Shown piece by piece: positions 50,437-62,546 of a stretch of DNA of 64,000 bases. The notes under the pieces are model-generated. The model searched no databases and was not told the origin of the DNA. It saw only the letters and a program-made list of their open reading frames with translations. The stretch spans positions 2,418,001 to 2,482,000 of the forward strand of contig JAYXKI010000003.1 in the NCBI GenBank assembly GCA_037892935.1. The letters are read 5' to 3'. Both the position numbers and the translations under genes were made by a program. Within the stretch, counting starts at the first letter, position 1. Every line of letters begins with the position of its first letter. The stretch is from Phlebopus portentosus. Its lineage: Eukaryota; Basidiomycota; Agaricomycetes; Boletales; Boletinellaceae.

Positions 50437-53283
50437 TTACGTAGCTAAGCTACGCCAAAGCCCTTCGGGAGGAGCAGCATTGCGAGTTCTGATGATTTCT
50501 AACGCATGCTGTCGACTTCTACTTGTTGATACCTGATCCACAGGATCCTCTGGTTCCGGACTTCCTCCCTCGCCTTCGTCATCATCATCATCATCAACGA
50601 AGTCAAGAATCCCCGGATCCAAACCACGGGCTTTGTTTCGCTCGGCATAGACCTCCTTTCGGATTGACGACGCAGATCTTTTCTCCTTCTCTTCTTCTTC
50701 CTCTTCAGGGACAGCTGGTAAAGAAGGCAAGGGAGGTACTAGAGTGCCTGGTCGATCTGTAAGTGAGGATTTCGGGCGAAGTGACAGGGAACCGGCTGGT
50801 TTTTGTTGAGCGATGGGAGCCATTGGAATGGGCAGAGACCCGACTACATCTGGCGTCCTGTAATGCCTCCAATCCAAATCCGTCGCTGAACTCCGAATGA
50901 AAAGACAATCATCTGATAGATGATAAATGAAACTCACATTCCTTGTTTCTACCATTTACGTTTGACGGTGGATTTTCCACATCGTCATCTTCTGTAGGTT
51001 GCGATTGTCTCCCTGAAGAGGAATGTCCACGATTGCGATCGAATATCTTCCAGGAGTCGCTTCCCGGTTTCCAGAACCCACGATGACTGGGTGTCTCGGC
51101 CGCGACGAGCTTCAAGAAATCCTTCCGTTCCGGAGAAAGAACCTCTTCTGTCAAGTCACCTTCGGATTGACGTTTGATATCTTTCGCTTGACTCGAGCCA
51201 CTTGCTTGTGGTACGTGTAGCTGCTTTGTCTCGCTATCGTCGCTGCGGGTCCGTGAGCGAACGGGCGGTCGAATATGGGAAGGAGCGGGAAGAGATGAAG
51301 GTCGAAGTGCAGCAAATGATTGAGGGAGCCCGGCATCTTTGAGATCCATTTGCCGTCTACCTGATCTTTGTGGTCGTTCGGCAGGCTCATGGAAAGAATT
51401 CTCGGTTTTCGCCTCGTTCTGACTGTTCTGAACATTTTGATCATCCTGAGCAGGAACTAGATCCTCACGTTCGACGGGATTAGGATCGACACCATCCATT
51501 TCAAAAAGCAAGTCTATTGGAATCCAAATTATTAATGACCATCATCAGATAATACTGATACGTACCTTCTCCTTTCTCCGGCAGTTGTTCATCTTCTGCT
51601 TCAGCAATGATATCCCGTTTGATAGTCACGACGTTCGGCTCAATGTTGAAAGTGACTTTTCTTCGACTATCCTTTTTCTTGGGACTCGTCAATTTGTCAT
51701 TTGTTGATGTCGTGTCTCTTCTCTCCTCGGCCTGAGGCGTAGGTGAGGATGCTTGCTTTCTAGAGTCAGGATCCGGAGCATCTTTCTTTTCTCGCGTGAC
51801 CTCGTTATTCCTGTTCTTTTCCGCCCTTTCTTTCGCTTTCCGCCGCGCAGCCTCCTGCTCCTCGATCACGAAATAACGATACGTCGCGGCGGCATCATTT
51901 GACTCATTCATGTTCCGCTTGAATGAGCGCGATGCTATCGCTATCGAAACAGTAGGAGATTCGGATACGGATCCGTTTCTTGAAGAGGAAGGGTTGGAAG
52001 TATAAGGCGGTGGTGAAGGAGTTAAGGGTGCCAGATGGCCACGGACATCAGCAAGGTCGGACCTTGCGTCCTGTTGGGCCCGCGGGTGATGAAAGGATGT
52101 TGTGGCCAAGGACGCTGACAGGGCCGAGGTATGTGCAGCGGATGAACGTATTGCCCGAGGCGTATGATACGTTGATGGGACGAAATTACGGACGACTACA
52201 GAGCCTATGTCGCCTGCACAAGAAGGCGGATGATGAGGGCTCATACTCCTCCGCCTGGACTTGAGCGCGAGAAGGAGACTCGCATCTCGTTCCTGTTCGG
52301 CCTTCCTCAAACCCTCCTTCACGATCCACCATATGCGCTCCAGTTGTGTCCTTAGATTCATTTCATGCTCTTCCAACCGAGCTAATTCCTGTCTAGCAAA
52401 ATTCTCGATGCGTTTCTCCGTATCTCTCCGGGCGTCATTAGAAGTTGCTGTGACAATTGAGGAAAGATGCAAGAAGATCGGATGTGATGGGGTGAAAGGT
52501 GGCGGAGGCAGGAACGGCGGAAGGTCAGGCAGAAAGGAATGCGACGGTGGGTTTGTGAGCCTTGCTTGCGGGAGCAACGGTGGAGCTGTCGTTGATAGAA
52601 CGTGGGATTCCGATGGCATGGCAAGTGAGAAGTATTGCGAGTAGGACGGTGACTCCAAGAGCCTCTTGATTTCATCTTGAGCCTGAAGAACAGCATTAAT
52701 GCGAGTAAGTATCACATGAAGACAGAGTAAAACTATGAAACGGAAAATATATGTGCAATGTATGCAAGAGCCACGTAATTAAAAGCAGTCAAACAGAGGC
52801 GAGGATACTCACAATGCATCCGTTTGTCCCGACATGCACATCGACGTCACCACTCTTGCTTCTCAGGGTATCTCGTTCCGCCCAATCTTCTGTAGGTAGA
52901 ATAGGACCTTCCTTTGCATCCTCATCGGGTGGCACCTCAGTCTTGACTCGATAAGCTGCAGTATCACAGACCAAGCACGTCACCAGAGTCTGTTGGGTGT
53001 GTCCGGTAGATGAAGTCGAGTCAGCCACTACGCGAGATCGAGTACGCAGCGTCAGCTCATTGTGGGACTAGTAAGGAATAAGAAGATCAATGGAAACGAT
53101 CAATGAGAGGAGTGACACGCTTACTATCTTTATACCCTCGTCGCCGACGTATAGAGGCAAATATTCCGCAGACGCATCCTGTTGTGAGTTGTGTTGAGCG
53201 CCTTCCTTGCTTGTTTTGCCCTTAGATAGACGAATATTTAGACATCGACAAGCGTAGGTCGGAACATCGTCATCGGAGGACAT
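50437..53283 (-). CDS. Conserved-looking protein with N-terminal Cys motifs, unrecognised
   Basis: I do not recognise this gene. Exons from the start: 53125-53283, 52813-53067, 51566-52682, 50938-51513, 50437-50885; the sum is 851 aa with all phases consistent. The first 140 residues look folded: MSSDDDVPTYACRCLNIRL gives a Cys-x-Cys, and TLVTCLVCDTAAYRV gives a Cys-x-x-Cys, possible zinc ligands. A coiled-coil follows (AQDEIKRLLE and, near residue 250, EKRIENFARQELARLEEHE). The rest is Pro/Ser/Glu/Lys-rich and probably disordered, with two short blocks that look conserved: KVTFNIEPNVV and MDLKDAGLPQSFAALRP. A DDDDDDEGEGG acidic run lies near the C-terminus. A scaffold role is possible but unsupported. 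Confidence 0.8.
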
Positions 53284-53499
53284 TGCTGCAAGGGGAGATA
53301 GACGCCGTCGAGGCGTGAAGCTGAGTTGAGTTTCGGCGTACGTATGCAATTGGGTCACAGTCAGAATTTCTTTTTAGGCAATTTCGAGTGATTCGGACCG
53401 CCGCGCCGCATTTCAATAAATAAATTTTTACGATAAAACTTTGTGCATTCACACTACTGGCAAGTAATGTACTAGATCGTACGACCAAAGGAATATTCT

Positions 53500-56291
53500 C
53501 TACTTATTCTTCTTATTCTCCGTCTCCTTCTCCTCACCTTCCACAGCATCACCGTCATCGACCAGCACTTGTCCATACTCATTGACCCGCTTGGGATCAA
53601 CGCGATAGATCCATCGCTGCGAATGTTATTAGCATTTTCAATCGAGCATCAAATGAATAAGAAAACGTACCTGATACAATAGAATGAGGAATACGACATC
53701 ATCACGGAAGCACGCTAGTCGATGTAGAATGGGCATTTTGATACAGAAACTTCAAAGACCTTCAGCGACAACAGGATGATAGGAAAAAAGGAGAATAGCA
53801 TACGCGAAGAAATCGTCTATAACAGTGGAAAGTGTCTTATATGCCATCGCCTTCATTGGCATGTGTGCAACACTCTGAACAAGAATTAGCTATGTCCTCC
53901 AAGGCATCTCTATATACATACCTTCAGCTTGTAGTTGATGATTAATTGTGGGACAAGTTGTGCCTATGAACGATTCATAAGATGCGGATGATGTCTGAAT
54001 GCAGAATCACTTACGAATCCAAACATGTAGACGAAACTGGTCAGTGTCGAGATTATGAAACTATACCATCCTCGATGGGTTTCATATATAAGAGAATACA
54101 CGGAATAAATAGCCAAGGCCGGGATGGCAACATAAGAAACATATCGGTAGGCCAGTTTGTCATACCTGCATCAATTCGAAGTCAATTAAGATGGCATCTG
54201 AATACTTAACTGGGAAACTCACTCCTGCGTCTTCTTCTCGTCCTCGCTCAAAACATGCTTATCGCTGATTTCTATCTTGAAGGGCAAGAAAGATCCTGTA
54301 GGTGCGCCTACTATTTTGACATCTACGGCTTTCGTAATCTTTACTGCATTGTCAGATCTACTCCATACTCCCAAAGAAAGTACTGTATTCACCTTCCAGG
54401 CTTCAATGACGATTCCGACTCCTTGGCCTAGTAGGATCATCCAGCTTGTGTTTTCATTGTTATCGATGAGATATAGGAGGATGATAGTTTGTATGACGAC
54501 ATTAGTGACGATCTATTTTTTTCAATGAGGTCGGAGGGATGAGCAGGCTGCAATCCAGCGACTCACAGTCCTGGATATGAGCAAAGCAGGACATCAATTT
54601 CATCCTTTTGAATTGAATATCGGGCGTTACGTACCGTACAGACACTCCCACCAACTCATTCTTCTTTCGCCAATGCGAAACATCGGACTTGAAAGCAAGC
54701 ATCTCGAACCTGGAATAAAATGCACTGTCAGGAGCATAGTACACTGCGTCAAGCGGAAACATACACCGAGTGGAGAACCGTCACGGCAGCCGTGAGCATC
54801 AAGAAATACGGGTTGGTCTCGACCAACATCCGTTTAATTTCATCAAGTTCGGACACAGACGCGCCGCCCTGCTGTTTTGCTGCCTCATTGAATCCGGCCC
54901 CAAGGCTTGCAAAAAGCTGGAACTTGAAATACGACATCGGCTGTAATTCAATCTGCAACGGCACGAGCGGCGTTGTTTGGTCAATTTCAAAAAGCTGCGA
55001 ACGTAGTTGCCAAAAGTCGTTAGGAAATATGATCGGCTTGTAGAACATCTTGGTTCCGGTCTCATCCCGCAGATTCGGAACGAGATGAATGTCTATATTG
55101 CATGTAAGACATGAATCGATGAGAAAATGAGCAAAGAAACGTAACATACGTTCACTGAGTAGTGGAGGCAGCTGGTTGTAGGCCACGGAAGGAGTGTCAG
55201 AGATTAGGCCAAGAGTGAGATTCTGCACGTTCGAATGATCAACAATAAGCAGTAAATTATAGACTTCGAGTCCCCTACTTTGTGCCAATGCGATACAATA
55301 ACATCAGGTTGCTCCTACAAGATTGCTTTGAGGATGTCTTGAGGAGAAGAAATGAAACACCCCACCTCTTCTTCAGACTCCTTTGGCTCTTGGTCTCCCT
55401 TCAGAAGAGACTTTTCTTTCCTAGCCTTAATCCTTGGCAAGTAACGAGTAAGAACTGAATTAAGGAGTAAGATGATGTCTCGCAAAACTAGATGAGCGTA
55501 TTTTTACTTTTCCTGACGTGATGGATGTTGCTTGGATTGAAGTTGGGCTCAGACGGATCAGGACTGTGGCCATCCTGGACAAGGAAGATATCTGCCCAAA
55601 GAGAACCGTTGTTCTGCACCGACTGAGTCCTCGTCGAAGGAAAATAAATGATGTGACAGTAAGAGATGACGTAGGCACATACCAAAGGCAGCGGTACTTC
55701 CAAGTCCACGGAGCGCTTATCAGCCCAGTTGCCATACGTGATGTTACTCCAGATAAAGTGCGGCAAGTCCGCGTCTCCGGAATTCCTCCAGTTCTTCGTC
55801 CACTTTGAAGAGAACACGTCTCCAGTCGGAGACGTTGAGAGATAAACGTGCATGCTCATGTTTATTCCAAGCGGCCATGCTGAGACAGTTTGTTGCGGTG
55901 GAAGCTGGAAAGGGTCGCGTTCTCCAGTTTGTACGTTTATAGGTTGTGTATCGGCTGGAGACAGTTTAGGTGGCGCAGCTGGTTGCTGGAACTTGTAAGC
56001 AATAAACCTCGTCGCTAGACGGCGAACGAATCAATGTTCAGCATCTCTTCGCTAGCAACACAACGCTGATCGGACAAACCAAGTTGGAAATCGCCCAAAT
56101 CATGAAGACTCGCTGTCAAAACATCACAAATTTGATCCATAGCCCGTCAGCGCCGTCGCATCTACATACGTACTATAATAAACAGTGCTGACCTTCACGA
56201 TGTCGAAAATCCCCGTTTCCTCTCGCTGTCCCTGGCCGCCTTGTGCGGGCGCAGCAGCAGGCCTCGCTGGCGCCGAGTTTCGGTCAGACAT
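53500..56291 (-). CDS. CLPTM1-family membrane protein
   Basis: Homologue of human CLPTM1/CLPTM1L, multi-pass proteins of the ER linked to lipid scrambling and receptor trafficking. Seventeen exons from the start: 56193-56291, 56076-56112, 55683-56014, 55508-55622, 55366-55454, 55279-55314, 55150-55222, 54765-55092, 54635-54709, 54567-54570, 54393-54512, 54223-54338, 54015-54165, 53922-53963, 53804-53874, 53671-53749, 53500-53616, giving 627 aa. Landmarks: MSMHVYLSTSP, FIWSNITYGNWADKR, NLTLGLISDTPSV, IHLVPNLRDETGTK, FEMLAFKSDVSHWR, a run of membrane helices, and the very conserved RWIYRVDPKRVNEYGQ at the C-terminus. Exon 10 is only 4 nt and is required to hold the frame. The second junction (56113 onward) has an alternative donor. 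Confidence 0.93.
54567..54570 (-). other. 4-nt micro-exon in the CLPTM1 gene
   Basis: On the - strand the sequence reads ...ATATCCAG|GACT|GTGAGTCG.... A strong acceptor and a strong donor flank four bases. The flanking introns are 64 bp (54571-54634) and 54 bp (54513-54566), both local norm. The four bases complete an Arg codon and add Thr, joining SVR to TIVTNVV in the frame the rest of the protein uses. Confidence 0.75.
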
Positions 56292-56741
56292 GGCTTGATG
56301 AAGGACGAGGCGGTGAAGAGGAATTCGATGGTGCTTCACTCATAGAAAAAGATGGGATGTGCGCTTCTAGGCACGTGATTGATTTGCCAATAATGTATTC
56401 GTCGTAAGTAAAATGTTTATTTTCTGCAAAACGGCCAGAGTGCTGTCAGTGCTGGGACATGTACGAGAGTAAGAGTGCGCAGGGCATCGTCGACCGTGTC
56501 GGGCATCACGGAAGACGGTTAAGCGCAGCGCTGGGAAAAAATAGCAGACGCTGTGCGATGATGTGGCGGTTGCCGCCTTCAGTGATCGTCGTATCTACAT
56601 GTAGCTGGCGCATTCAAAAAAAAAAAAGAAACAAACAAAAAACACTGTCTTTGGACTGGCTCTAGTTCCTGCATTTAAAGACAAAGGAATGGCAAAGGAA
56701 GAATTCAATGTCAATTACTAGATTAGAGTGTAAGCGAGGAG
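56292..56741. promoter_or_regulatory. Divergent promoter region (CLPTM1 / chitin synthase)
   Basis: About 450 bp between divergent starts. They include the 13-bp E-box motif at 56370-56382 and a run of 12 A at 56616-56627 within an A-rich patch. No ORF is seen. Confidence 0.45.
56370..56382. promoter_or_regulatory. GGCACGTGATTGA motif, copy 2
   Basis: Identical over 13 bp to 41169-41181. It lies 79 bp upstream of the CLPTM1 start codon. Confidence 0.4.
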
Positions 56742-59700
56742 ATGATGGCCACATCAATTTTGAATTACATAATCGCGCCGCGCACTGCCGTTGCTAATGC
56801 TGTAGCGACGCAACACAAAACCAGAAGCGGTACTATGTAAGTACTTAATCCACCATCATTCGCTCACTTCCCTCTTTCCACGCCAGCACCCTTCTCAGTC
56901 TCCCTATCCTTTTCTTTTACGACCACACTTCCACGACGTCTCTCAACGCCCGCAACAGCTAGGCGCAATGTCCGGTCCTCAGCGTCCACCCCTGTCTCCC
57001 ACTCGTCCACGGAGACTTTCTCTGATCGCGACCCCTTTAGCGACAGACACCCTCGCATCCAGTTTCAAGACCCGCCCGTCCCACAAAGGAACATACCTAC
57101 TCCATACCAAAGCACTGCTTCTCTCCCACAGGAGTTTGGAGGCCGTTCGGCCTACAACGATGGTGACGATGAAGAGGAAAAAGTGCCTTTGACCGGCGAT
57201 CCTGGCTTCGTCGGTGGTCTCTATCCACCTGGGTGAGGTCTTACTTTGATCACTCTATTCTGTATATGCCTATCCACAGTGTTGCATCCCTATATTTCAT
57301 TATTCCTGCCTCTGTCGAATATAATAACTGACCATCAAGTCCAGGCGTCAGATTGATCCCAATTCCTTCGGTGATCCCTACGCACGGCCAGTATCGGTCC
57401 TTTCAAATGATTCGAACAGCACGGACACGGCCTGGCGCCGTCGTCAAACCATCAAGCGTGGTGTCACGCGCAAGGTCAAACTCACGCGTGGCAATTTCAT
57501 TGCGGAATATCCAGTCCCAACCGCCGTGCAGAACGCGATTGAACCCAAGTGGAAAAATACAAATAATACCGAATTTTCGTGAGTAATTAATCACGTCTAT
57601 CCCTGAAATAGAACGCCTCATGTTTGTCTTCTTTTTCAAAATAGTCACATGCGTTATACGGCAGCCACTTGCGATCCCGACGAATTCTCTGAGGCGAATG
57701 GATACTCACTGCGCACGAAGATGTACAACCGCAGTACAGACCTGCTTATTGCCATCACGTCGTACAACGAGGACAAGATCCTGTATGCGCGTACTCTTCA
57801 CGGTGTGATGTTGAATATCCGTGATATTTGCAAGACCAAAGCGTCAAAATACTGGCGTCGCACTGCCGAGGAAGGCGTACCTGGCTGGCAAAGAATTTGT
57901 GTTGCCCTGATTGTTGATGGACTTGAGCCGATGGACAAGGCGTTCTGGATGTCCTGGCTACTGTCGGTGTTTACCAAGATGGTATCATGAAGAAGCAAAT
58001 TGACGGAAAGGACACCGTTGCCCATATCTTTGAGGTAAAGTTGAATTTGTTCTGCGATGAGGGCTGTTCATTGACGCTTTGAACTTAGTACACAACGCAA
58101 CTCTCAGTGGATCCCACTCCTCAGCTTATTCTCCCACACGGTGATGATCCAAACAACCTTGTGCCAGTCCAAATTATTTTCGTGTTGAAGGCCAAAAATC
58201 AGAAGAAAATTAATTCTCACAGATGGTTATTCCGTGCTATCGGTCAAATGCTTGAGGTCAGTCATTTATTTTGTAATGCAGCTCATGCAAACTATGAATA
58301 CTTGCGTATCCTTCATTTAGCCTGAGATCTGTGTTCTTATCGATGCTGGAACAAAGCCAGGACATAAGTCAATCTACTACCTCTGGGAGGCCTTCTATAA
58401 TGACCCGCATCTGGGCGGAGCTTGTGGCGAAATCCACGCTATGATAAAAGGAGGTAAAAAGCTCTTGAACCCCCTTGTCGCTGCGCAAAACTTCGAATAT
58501 AAGATATCAAACATCTTGGACAAGCCGCTCGAGTCATCTTTTGGATACGTATCTGTGCTTCCCGGCGCTTTCTCCGCATACCGGTACCGTGCGATTCTGG
58601 GTCGTCCTCTGGAGCAGTACTTCCACGGTGATCACTCTTTGGCTGACCGCCTAGGTGCTAAGGGTATCCATGGCATGAACATTTTCACCAAGAACATGTT
58701 CTTGGCTGAGGATCGTATCCTCTGTTTTGAATTGGTCGCAAAGGCTGGCGATCGGTGGACTCTGACGTACGTCAAACCGAGTAAGGCTGAAACCGACGTG
58801 CCAGGTTCGTTAAAAACAACGTCGCGTGACTGGTGACTGACCTCCTGTCATAGAGTCTGCTGCGGAACTGATTGGACAGCGTCGTCGATGGCTGAACGGT
58901 TCTTTCGCCGCTTCGGTATATGCTCTCGTTCATTTTTTCAGGTTTTACAAGTCCGGCCATGGCATTATACGCATGTTCTTCTTCCACATCCAGGCATTGG
59001 TACGATTCCTCCTTCTTCTGCTTAACATATATTGAGTCCGTTTGTAGTTTAACATCTTCTCGCTCGTCTTTTCATGGTTTGCTCTGGCCAACCTTTGGCT
59101 TACGTTCTCGATTATCATCGAACTACTTCCGAACCTTTCGGATCCTATAATAATTTTTGGTACTGCGGCAGTTGTGAGTATCGAGCCCATTGTCGTTGTG
59201 GTTATTTGCTAATCATGCACAAGACGCAATGGGTTAACCAAGCGTGTAAATGGGTATATCTGGCTTTCCTTGCGTTGCAGTTCGTCCTGGCTCTCGGAAA
59301 TAGACCAAAGGGAGAGAAAATGGCTTACACTATCACCTTATGGTAAGGACGGCAGGGCCGGACTTGCAGTAATATCGTCTGATCAGGATAACATAGTGTC
59401 TATGCGATTCTTTCTCTGTACCTTATCGTCTGCGCATTCTGGTTGACTATTAATGCGTTCATGGTACGTAGTATTCCATTTTCTGATTGTTTGCGATCAT
59501 CACTCATATCTTACAACTCGTAGGACATTCCAAATCAGCTCAAAGACAAGAGTGTTGGCGAAGTCGTCTTGAGCCTCATCAAGCCACCTGTTGGAGCGCT
59601 AATCGCCGCCATGGTATCAACGTATGGTATTTATCTCTTCGCCTCGTTCTTATACGTAAGTCAAACGCCTTTGACTTGATTGCACTGGTCTAACGTGACC

Positions 59701-60321
59701 GCTAGCGTGATCCCTGGCACATGTTCTCCAGTTTCCCTCAATACATGTTACTTGCTCCAAGCTTCACGAACGTCCTTAACGTATATGCATTCTGCAATTT
59801 GCACGATGTCTCTTGGGGCACGAAGGGATCCGATAAGGCCGATGCGCTTCCTTCTCTGGCTTCCAAGAAGGGTAAGGGTGAAGATGGTGCAGTGGTCGAG
59901 GATACAACCAAACTGCAGGAAGACGTCGATGCCGCCTTCAAGGAGACTGTCACTCGTGCCGTTACGAAGGTCGAAACAAAGGAGGCCGTCGAGAAGCCTA
60001 CGATGGACGATCAGAACAGAACATTTCGAACGCGTCTCGTCGGTGTTTGGATGTTGACGAACGCCGCTCTTTCTGTGGCAATCGAGAACCTTAATGGCTT
60101 GTCGAGTGGAGACTCCCAAACAGATCAGCAGAATCTGCAGGAAAAACAACAAACGTACTTCGCGATCATTCTGTACTCGACATTCGGTTTGGCTTTCGTT
60201 CGCTTCATTGGCGTAAGTTGTTCTTTGTTCACGTATGTGGCCATTATTACTCACATGGATATCACAGTGTCTATTCTACTTCTTCAGGCGCAACTTATTC
60301 AAGCTTTGCCGCAGGAATTAG
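56742..60321 (+). CDS. CHS: Chitin synthase (GT2), with an apparent 1-nt frameshift
   Basis: Plasma-membrane enzyme polymerising UDP-GlcNAc into wall chitin. Model exons: 56742-56836, 56963-57232, 57345-57578, 57645-58034, 58089-58256, 58321-58804, 58854-58999, 59048-59173, 59224-59342, 59397-59463, 59524-59655, 59706-60212, 60268-60321 (about 930 codons). Catalytic landmarks: [52 protein letters not shown]-type EDR (FLAEDRIL) and QRRRW ([11 protein letters not shown]). Five or more membrane helices follow, and SWGTKGSD. At about 57941 the frame shifts by one base between GLEPMDK and [14 protein letters not shown], inside one exon. The N-terminus is uncertain: the ATG at 56968 is out of frame. 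Absence of a myosin or cytochrome-b5 domain suggests the class I-III group. Confidence 0.9.
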
Positions 60322-61451
60322 AACAGCAGCCATTAGATATAGATCGGCCGATGAAGAAGTCGATCTAAAACGTCAAATCCCACGCCATCCCATAGACATT
60401 GTTGATACCAAACTTACATACCATCCATCTTTTGCATTGCATCTTAATACGGACTCCAATAATGTTTCGGTCGTTACTTACGGTTTACGAGTGGACATAG
60501 GGTTACATGTTGCGGGCCTTGATAGTGGTCTTCGTGGTCGTAGCCTCATGGACTGTGGTGCTGGATGGCTTCTCATTAGTTACCAATGCTCTCGTTTGAA
60601 TAATATGTATATTTCGTACGGGCCTGGAATCGTACACACAATCCTTCTCTGTGAAGACATCAAAGTGGATAGGATTCAGATCGAACCTTTTGAAGCTTGT
60701 CCGAATAATAATTTGTGAGGGAGAGTAGGTTTCGAGTCTCATAGCACGCGGGTACTGACTACCTTGACTATCATCTCAACGATTGTCTTGGCCCAATCCT
60801 GCCACTACCACTGAACATGACCGAAGATACCGACGTCAAGGGCATGATGTTTGTGTGTGATGGAAGTTGGTATATTAGTAATATTAATATTGTACATATA
60901 GCCAACTTGACCATCTCAACTGTGATTTAAGTCCATCAAAAATGAAAACCTGGGTTTCTTCGAACTGGTTCCAAGACTCAACAAATGGAAGGAACATGTT
61001 CTCGGGCCACTCAACGCACACGAAATCATCTGTTCAGTTACTTTTGGTGATAGAGATATTGTGATTTCAAAGTTAACGTCAAAATAGTGGGAAGTGGACG
61101 CAGATAAGTACAAAAGTATTTACAGATAGTTCCGTCTTTTTAAGTTGCATCTTCAAGCTACTCTGAATAGGTCCTCCGTTTTTCAGAAAGACAAAGCCAG
61201 GTGGAATAACCAACCCGTCAGCCCGAATACGCTTGGCTCTACCCCAATTTCTCTTCTAGTGTCGTTACCGAAGAAAGATATTTTTGATTTTGGCCTTCTC
61301 TGCCCCCTCCAGCTAAATTCCCTTCTTATGCATTGTAAGCATTCTCAGTGAAAAGAGGGATCACACGATAGTAGAAATTTTGAGAATCAAGAAAGCTTTC
61401 TGTTTGCAGTACACTGTACTATACACACGTCTGATTAGAATTCTATGGCTC
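60322..61451. other. Convergent 3' intergenic region, 1.13 kb
   Basis: The region lies between the stops of chitin synthase (+) and TCTP (-). An open frame at 60218-60718 runs out of the synthase 3' end, but in another frame and without domain sense. No repeat, tRNA or transposon signal is recognised. Confidence 0.35.
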
Positions 61452-62296
61452 TTACAGTTTAATCTCCTTCACGCCGTCCTTCCAGAACGTAAAGTACGCT
61501 ACACCGCCCATTTCAGTATCGAGATAAGTGAGACAATCAAATCAGCATCACACTCACGCGTAGTCCCATCCTCGCGATAGTTGAGAAGCGCGATCATCCC
61601 ATCTGGATTCATGCTCTCTCCAGTGTACTAAAGAAACACATACATCATCCTCATATCATGGACGGATCTTGATAATATCGTGCAAATCTGACTTACGAAT
61701 TCGTAGTCCTTGAAATTAGCAATGATCTTCTTCGCATACTCGCTCGCGCCCTTCTCGAACACCTCAACGCGTTCCGGATTCGATTGCTGCAGCTTTGCCT
61801 TCACCGCTTTCATGTAGCCCTATGTGGCAATCAAAAAATGTTCAGAATTTGAATTTGATCTCTTCGTTTTAATTAGTTGAGGTCTCACCTTTAGACAAGT
61901 CAGGTAGGTCTTTTTGTCGAACGAGGTAGGCTGAAGACGGAACGAGTAGACTACGTTGTTGACCGTCTGTGCACCCTCTTCCTGCATAGCCTCCTCCTGC
62001 TCCTCAGCAGACGGGTTGGCACCTGCAATTCCCCCATCTCAGATCCGTCGCAGTAAGCACTTACATCGATCGGGAATACACACCGATATTAACATCCGCC
62101 CCTGGCCTGACAACGATCATAGTGCAGTCAACCTCGTAGGCGATATCATCGATGAGCTTCCTAAACAAAAGAGTGAAGGGGGATGTAAGGAAACCGTGTA
62201 TGTGCTTGACGAATGATGTGGCTATATGCGTGCGTACACAGGGAAGGCATCGGAGAACATCTCGTCGTTGGTGATGATATCCTCGTACAGCAGCAT
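61452..62296 (-). CDS. TMA19: Translationally controlled tumour protein homologue
   Basis: A small, abundant, ribosome-associated protein (yeast Tma19). Exons from the start: 62238-62296, 62084-62160, 61889-62022, 61697-61819, 61558-61627, 61452-61498, giving exactly 169 aa, the usual length. The start MLLYEDIITNDEMFSDAFP, KLIDDIAYEVDC, SYSFRLQ-like VVYSFRLQPTSF, FKDYEFYTGESMNPDGM and the terminal FTFWKDGVKEIKL are diagnostic. The loop after GAN (SAEEQEEAMQEEGAQ) is acidic, as in the family. All six exons keep phase. Confidence 0.97.
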
Positions 62297-62546
62297 TTTG
62301 TGAACGCAGGGAAAGAAGTTGATTTAACAGACAGCAGCTGAAAGGAGGAGGAGGAATATGAGAGAACAGGAGAAGGGCAGAGAGACCGACAACAAAACTG
62401 CTCGGACATCGCCGGGAGCTTTCCCAAATTTTGAAGTTCAATTGGCTCTCAGCTCGAAGAGCAGAGCACTGCATCCCTCCAATCCCTCGCCGCCGTTGTA
62501 TCCACTTGTCGCTGTTGTCGCCCCCGACGACGCTCAACCTCAGCAG
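62297..62546. promoter_or_regulatory. Short divergent promoter (TCTP / UTP15)
   Basis: 250 bp between the two divergent start codons serve both genes. Both products belong to the ribosome/translation programme, so shared regulation is plausible. Confidence 0.5.

Noticed and set aside
56616..56627. Run of 12 A as a retroelement tail
   Set aside because: No target-site duplication, reverse transcriptase or upstream element is recognisable; it is treated as a simple A-rich patch.
56968..57192. ATG-led 74-codon ORF at the chitin synthase 5' end
   Set aside because: It is in a different frame from the synthase and ends before the catalytic part; the other frame continues into the enzyme.
60218..60718. 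166-codon + strand ORF at the chitin synthase 3' end
   Set aside because: It begins in the last intron and overlaps the terminal exon in another frame; no domain, and composition looks non-coding.
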